NCBI RefSeq assembly: GCF_002899675.1
Contig: NZ_PKUU01000007.1
Coordinates: 124,001 to 188,000, forward strand
Direction of reading: 5' to 3'
DNA from: Clostridium sp. chh4-2
GTDB lineage: Bacteria; Bacillota; Clostridia; Lachnospirales; Lachnospiraceae
Length of the DNA: 64,000 nucleotides
Positions 61,477 through 64,000 of the stretch are shown here, piece after piece. Both the position numbers and the translations under genes were made by a program. Positions within the stretch are counted from its first letter, which is position 1. Each line of letters opens with the position of its first letter. The notes under the pieces are model-generated. The model was not told the origin of the DNA, made no database searches, and was given only the letters and a program-made list of their open reading frames with translations.

Positions 61477-61603
61477 TTGACAGTATTTTTTTCAAGTGTC
61501 AATTTCTGCCGAGGGGGTTTTCTGCTTTACGTTCATTTATTTTTTGTCACATGGGGGATTATCCGATAGTTTTTGTCACTTGGACTAAGTAATTGTCACT
61601 TGT
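61477..61603. promoter_or_regulatory. TTGTCAC direct repeats and inverted site upstream of the glycan cluster
   Basis: On the plus strand TTGTCAC occurs at 61544-61550 (then ATGG), 61573-61583 (TTGTCACTTGG) and 61593-61603 (TTGTCACTTGT). TTGACA (61477-61482) and TGTCAA (61497-61502) add an inverted pair, the second inside CAAGTGTCAA, which is the reverse of TTGNCACTTG. AraC proteins usually bind such direct repeats upstream of -35, so the 780-residue regulator is a likely ligand (inference). Confidence 0.5.
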
Positions 61604-61631
61604 ATGCCAAATAATGTTTGTGCAAAGAAAA

Positions 61632-61786
61632 AAAGCCGCGGGCAGCCGTGGCTTTCAAATTACAAAAAATGGTTCCCAAAATCATATTTGCGAACCATTT
61701 TTTTTACATAGAGGGTGAAGGCATTTTCAAAAATGCCTTCACGTTTTACTTTAATCTTCAAGGCATTTCTAAAAATGCCTTCACCC
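61632..61786. repeat. Cluster of four stem-loops with a symmetric twin-hairpin element
   Basis: Four hairpins lie within 155 bases. AAAGCCGCGG/CCGTGGCTTT (61632-61655) has one mismatch. AAAAAATGGTTC/GAACCATTTTTT (61664-61703) is a perfect, bidirectional terminator-like stem. GTGAAGGCATTT/AAATGCCTTCAC (61715-61742) and AAGGCATTT/AAATGCCTT (61760-61781) are perfect with four-base loops. In addition, outer arms GGGTGAAGGCATTTT (61713-61727) and AAAATGCCTTCACCC (61772-61786) are perfectly complementary, so the last two can refold into one long hairpin. They lie at the 3' end of the lipoprotein gene. Confidence 0.8.
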
Positions 61787-61861
61787 TTTACTTTAAAATC
61801 TATAACTTCATCTCACTCCGTCAACCGCAGGTATTAACTACCGCCTAACATAGAGAGTTTG

Positions 61862-62254
61862 TCACTCAATTCTCACCGTCACATTTTCAACATGAACAGA
61901 TACAACAACATCTTCCTCAGCAGGATTCTGTACAGAAACGCCCACCTTGAACCATGCGCCCTTTTCTGCCTCCATTTCAATCGGCATACCAGGTGTCAAA
62001 TAGATCGGTTCATAAGAGTTTTCATCCTCCCCATCTGTCTTTTTTAAGACAACTTCCGTATCCCCAAGCCCTTCTCCTGAAGAGATGGTTATCTTTCCTT
62101 TCGTTGGGGAGATTTCTTCGTCTGAGTAAACGAATTCATCCTGACTGCCGGCGGGTATCACTATTTTGATGTCAAAATCCTTATTCGAACCACAGCCGGC
62201 TATCGCGGCGATGCACGCCAATATTAAGAATACTTTTGCTAATTTTCGCATCAT
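61862..62254 (-). CDS. Small lipoprotein, unknown function
   Basis: This protein of 130 residues has a lipoprotein signal peptide (KVFLILACIAAIAGC, lipobox IAGC). The mature part is acidic and predicted beta-rich (DIKIVIPAGSQDEFVYSDEEISPTKGKITIS, YLTPGMPIEMEAEKGAWFKVGVSVQNPAEEDVVVSV), resembling a single immunoglobulin-like or beta-sandwich domain. I do not recognise a family. The start is ATG 62254 or the adjacent ATG 62251. It has its own consensus promoter (62336-62364) and is followed by a hairpin cluster. Confidence 0.8.
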   Translation of the reverse strand: MMRKLAKVFLILACIAAIAGCGSNKDFDIKIVIPAGSQDEFVYSDEEISPTKGKITISSGEGLGDTEVVLKKTDGEDENSYEPIYLTPGMPIEMEAEKGAWFKVGVSVQNPAEEDVVVSVHVENVTVRIE

Positions 62255-62335
62255 ATTATGCCCTGCCTCCAAATTCCGCTTTGCAAAGGACGCATTCTCT
62301 GTCCTAAGAGAGCAAATACAAAATAACTTTCTTTT

Positions 62336-62364
62336 ATTCTAATATCTGACTGTGCATATGTCAA
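62336..62364 (-). promoter_or_regulatory. Sigma-A promoter of the small lipoprotein gene
   Basis: On the minus strand a consensus TTGACA (62359-62364) and TAGAAT (62336-62341) are 17 bases apart. Confidence 0.8.
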
Positions 62365-62433
62365 TTAACGCATTTCCGCTTGTCTCTTTCTATTGCCGCG
62401 CATAAACTCCCGGGTTTTATTCTTTATTTCTCT

Positions 62434-63765
62434 TTATTTATTTTCTTCCATGTATTCCCGGTAGTATTTTAAGTAGATATCCGTATCCCGCACTACACAG
62501 CCGGTAGCTTTTCCGGCGCGGATCAGGTCCCCACATTTGCCGCAGGCCACACATGTTTTCTTAGGATCGATTCTTCCCGTTTCAAAAATCTGTTTCGGGA
62601 ATTCAGGATCAGCAAAGGACATGCGTCCAAACAGCAGATGGTCACATAAACCTTCTTCAATGGCTCCTGCTGCGAACAGATCGGAATACTGGCGCAGATA
62701 GGATGGGCCGGAGGCTGAGATCACCATACCGGGAACTGCTTTTTTCACTTGGCCGATTCCATTGATCATACGGGCTACACCGAACAGGGGATGCTCATCC
62801 GGAATGTATTTGCCAATGTCATACGGACGGGTTACATGAGTGGTAGCGTAAGGATTTCCCATGGTTAAGTTGACCATTGGAATCTTATAATCTTCGTACA
62901 GGGAGCGGATTAACCGGATCGGCTCCTGAAGATCAGGATTGATTCCGTTTCCTTCGCTGACGCCAAATCCATATGGATATGCATAACCGTCAAATATGCC
63001 GATTCTGGCAGTTACTAAAAATGATTCATCCTCATGGGCTTTTGCCGCTGCGATGCCATTTCTCAACAAACGGGTGCGGTTTTCAAAGCTTCCGCCGTAT
63101 TCGCCCGGACGGTTATATGCGGAATTCAGTTCGGCCAGCAGATAGCCGTGGCATGATTTGATATCCACCGCATCAAAACCTGCTTCTTTGGCCAGCAGGG
63201 ATGCTTCCCCGAATTTTTCCTCCAAAGATTTGAGATAATCATCGGTAACAATGCAGCTGTCGTCCGCTTTGCGGAGCTTTTCATTATAGGGGTGACGGTA
63301 TGCAATTAACGGAGCCGGCTTTCCATCCGGATTGGAATAGCGGCCGCTGTGATTTGCCTGCATTACCAGATAAGGTGCAAAACCATTTGCTTTTCTTCCG
63401 GCCTCTTTAACCGCTTCGGTGAATTTCTTATAATCCTCCAGATTGTCTCTTGTCAGCATCAGCTGATGCGCGCTGGATCTTCCTTCCGGAACGATGGAAA
63501 TGGCTTCGAACCAGATCAGGCCGCTTCCGCCAACCGCTTCCCGCACGTACCGACGGAGCGTCAGATCGGACGGAGAACCGTTAGGCAGTCCGTCCGCCCC
63601 TTCCATAGGAGCGATTCCCAAACGGTTTTGTAAAGTCACGGAACCAAAGGTGAGTTTTTCCTTTAACACAGAGGTGTCCTCTGCAAATGGAAGGTGAACC
63701 CCCAGTTCATCCGCTTTTGTACGGATGTCTTCTAAGCTTTTGTAATTAAATTTTTCATGTGACAT
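62434..63765 (-). CDS. Old Yellow Enzyme family NADH:flavin oxidoreductase with C-terminal cysteine cluster
   Basis: This 443-residue protein has the OYE FMN-binding TIM barrel: LTFGSVTLQNRLGIAPMEGADG, MQANHSGRYSNPDG, and GFDAVDIKSCHGYLLAELNSAYNRPGEYGGSFENRTRLL, which holds the substrate-binding histidine. A C-terminal CVACGKCGDLIRAGKATGC motif is the [4Fe-4S] set seen in 2,4-dienoyl-CoA reductase, trimethylamine dehydrogenase and BaiCD/BaiH. The long FAD/NAD domain of those proteins is absent, so a separate electron donor is needed. ATG 63765 with GGAGG is preferred over ATG 63780. The substrate is probably an unsaturated carbonyl compound; no operon partner is visible. Confidence 0.88.
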   Translation of the reverse strand: MSHEKFNYKSLEDIRTKADELGVHLPFAEDTSVLKEKLTFGSVTLQNRLGIAPMEGADGLPNGSPSDLTLRRYVREAVGGSGLIWFEAISIVPEGRSSAHQLMLTRDNLEDYKKFTEAVKEAGRKANGFAPYLVMQANHSGRYSNPDGKPAPLIAYRHPYNEKLRKADDSCIVTDDYLKSLEEKFGEASLLAKEAGFDAVDIKSCHGYLLAELNSAYNRPGEYGGSFENRTRLLRNGIAAAKAHEDESFLVTARIGIFDGYAYPYGFGVSEGNGINPDLQEPIRLIRSLYEDYKIPMVNLTMGNPYATTHVTRPYDIGKYIPDEHPLFGVARMINGIGQVKKAVPGMVISASGPSYLRQYSDLFAAGAIEEGLCDHLLFGRMSFADPEFPKQIFETGRIDPKKTCVACGKCGDLIRAGKATGCVVRDTDIYLKYYREYMEENK

Positions 63766-63785
63766 AATAAATTCCTCCATGTTCT

Positions 63786-64000
63786 TTTCTTTTGGTTATC
63801 ATTTGCAGTATCATTCCGGCCTTTTGCGGTTTGGCAACCGTCCGGCCTTCCGATGCCTTTGCCGGGTTACTGTTCACGGCTCCTTGGGCCTCTGCCGTCT
63901 GGTCTGGCTCCGCGCAGTATATACGGCCTTTCCTGTGACTTTGCAGGGCATTAGCAATTCTTAATGCGCAGAATTTTTCGTTCAAGGGAAATGTCCACCT
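63786..64000. other. GC-rich upstream region at the window edge
   Basis: The last 215 bases precede the OYE gene. A 76-codon minus-strand frame (63755-63985) overlaps the OYE start and has unconvincing composition. I see no promoter with good boxes, RNA structure or repeat here. Confidence 0.5.

Noticed and set aside
41417..63899. Shared 13-mer GGCCTCTGCCGTC at 41417-41429 and 63887-63899
   Set aside because: The similarity hardly extends beyond 13 bases and the contexts differ. I cannot separate it from chance without a genome-wide count.
63755..63985. 76-codon minus-strand frame at the right edge
   Set aside because: It overlaps the start of the OYE gene in another frame and lacks a ribosome binding site and recognisable features.

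Overview
The window looks like a chromosomal segment of a gut-type Clostridia, most likely Lachnospiraceae (inference). It has moderate GC, strong GGAGG ribosome binding sites and sigma-A promoters. Its gene families fit that group: MurA, GdpP-RplI-DnaB, a SAM-I riboswitch ahead of metK, a TM1266-type regulator, LplABC-type sugar ABC transporters with a membrane-bound AraC regulator, and proline-rich or choline-binding-like surface proteins. I found no rRNA, tRNA, CRISPR array, prophage or intact insertion sequence.

Layout. 1-3.5 kb: a tripartite tricarboxylate transporter (tctCBA, minus strand, tctA cut by the window edge and apparently frameshifted at its start), divergent from a GntR/FCD regulator, with an array of 11-bp operator-like repeats; then a GNAT acetyltransferase. 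3.8-9 kb: a diguanylate cyclase and a hybrid histidine kinase under one promoter; both carry a PAS domain with a CxxC motif. 9.2-10.6 kb: a MtaA/UroD-type methyltransferase and a TM1266-type regulator. 10.8-12.5 kb: a three-gene plus-strand operon (DUF4176, WXG100-like/pretoxin-like protein, two-TM protein) that looks like an orphan type VII secretion cargo module. 12.6-17.1 kb: an alpha-glucoside PTS operon (IIBC, GH4 6-phospho-alpha-glucosidase, IIA) with its RpiR regulator. 17.1-20.9 kb: a MATE exporter and an OmpR/HisKA two-component system, separated by a perfect 26-bp hairpin. 21-31 kb: metK with its riboswitch, two large membrane-anchored propeller-like proteins on either side of murA, a proline-repeat protein and a D-2-hydroxyacid dehydrogenase. 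31.6-35.4 kb: gdpP-rplI-dnaB. 35.6-41.3 kb: an MBL hydrolase/SLC13 permease pair divergent from a LytTR two-component system, and a secreted choline-binding-like protein.

41.5-61.4 kb is the most distinctive region: fifteen closely packed minus-strand genes, probably one operon of about 20 kb. It encodes a lipoprotein sugar-binding protein, two LplBC-type permeases (no ATPase), a membrane AraC regulator, a heparinase II/III-like lyase, an ankyrin-GH43 fusion, three Gfo/Idh/MocA oxidoreductases, two xylose-isomerase-like TIM barrels, a YiaK-type 2,3-diketogulonate reductase, an SDR, a ferredoxin-bearing PreA-like flavoprotein and a fumarate-reductase-like FAD protein. This reads as a dedicated uptake and redox-rich catabolic pathway for an acidic or otherwise unusual glycan or glycoside, possibly by oxidation-based cleavage (inference). 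Upstream lie TTGTCAC direct repeats and a cluster of four hairpins. The window ends with a small lipoprotein and an Old Yellow Enzyme-type flavoprotein.
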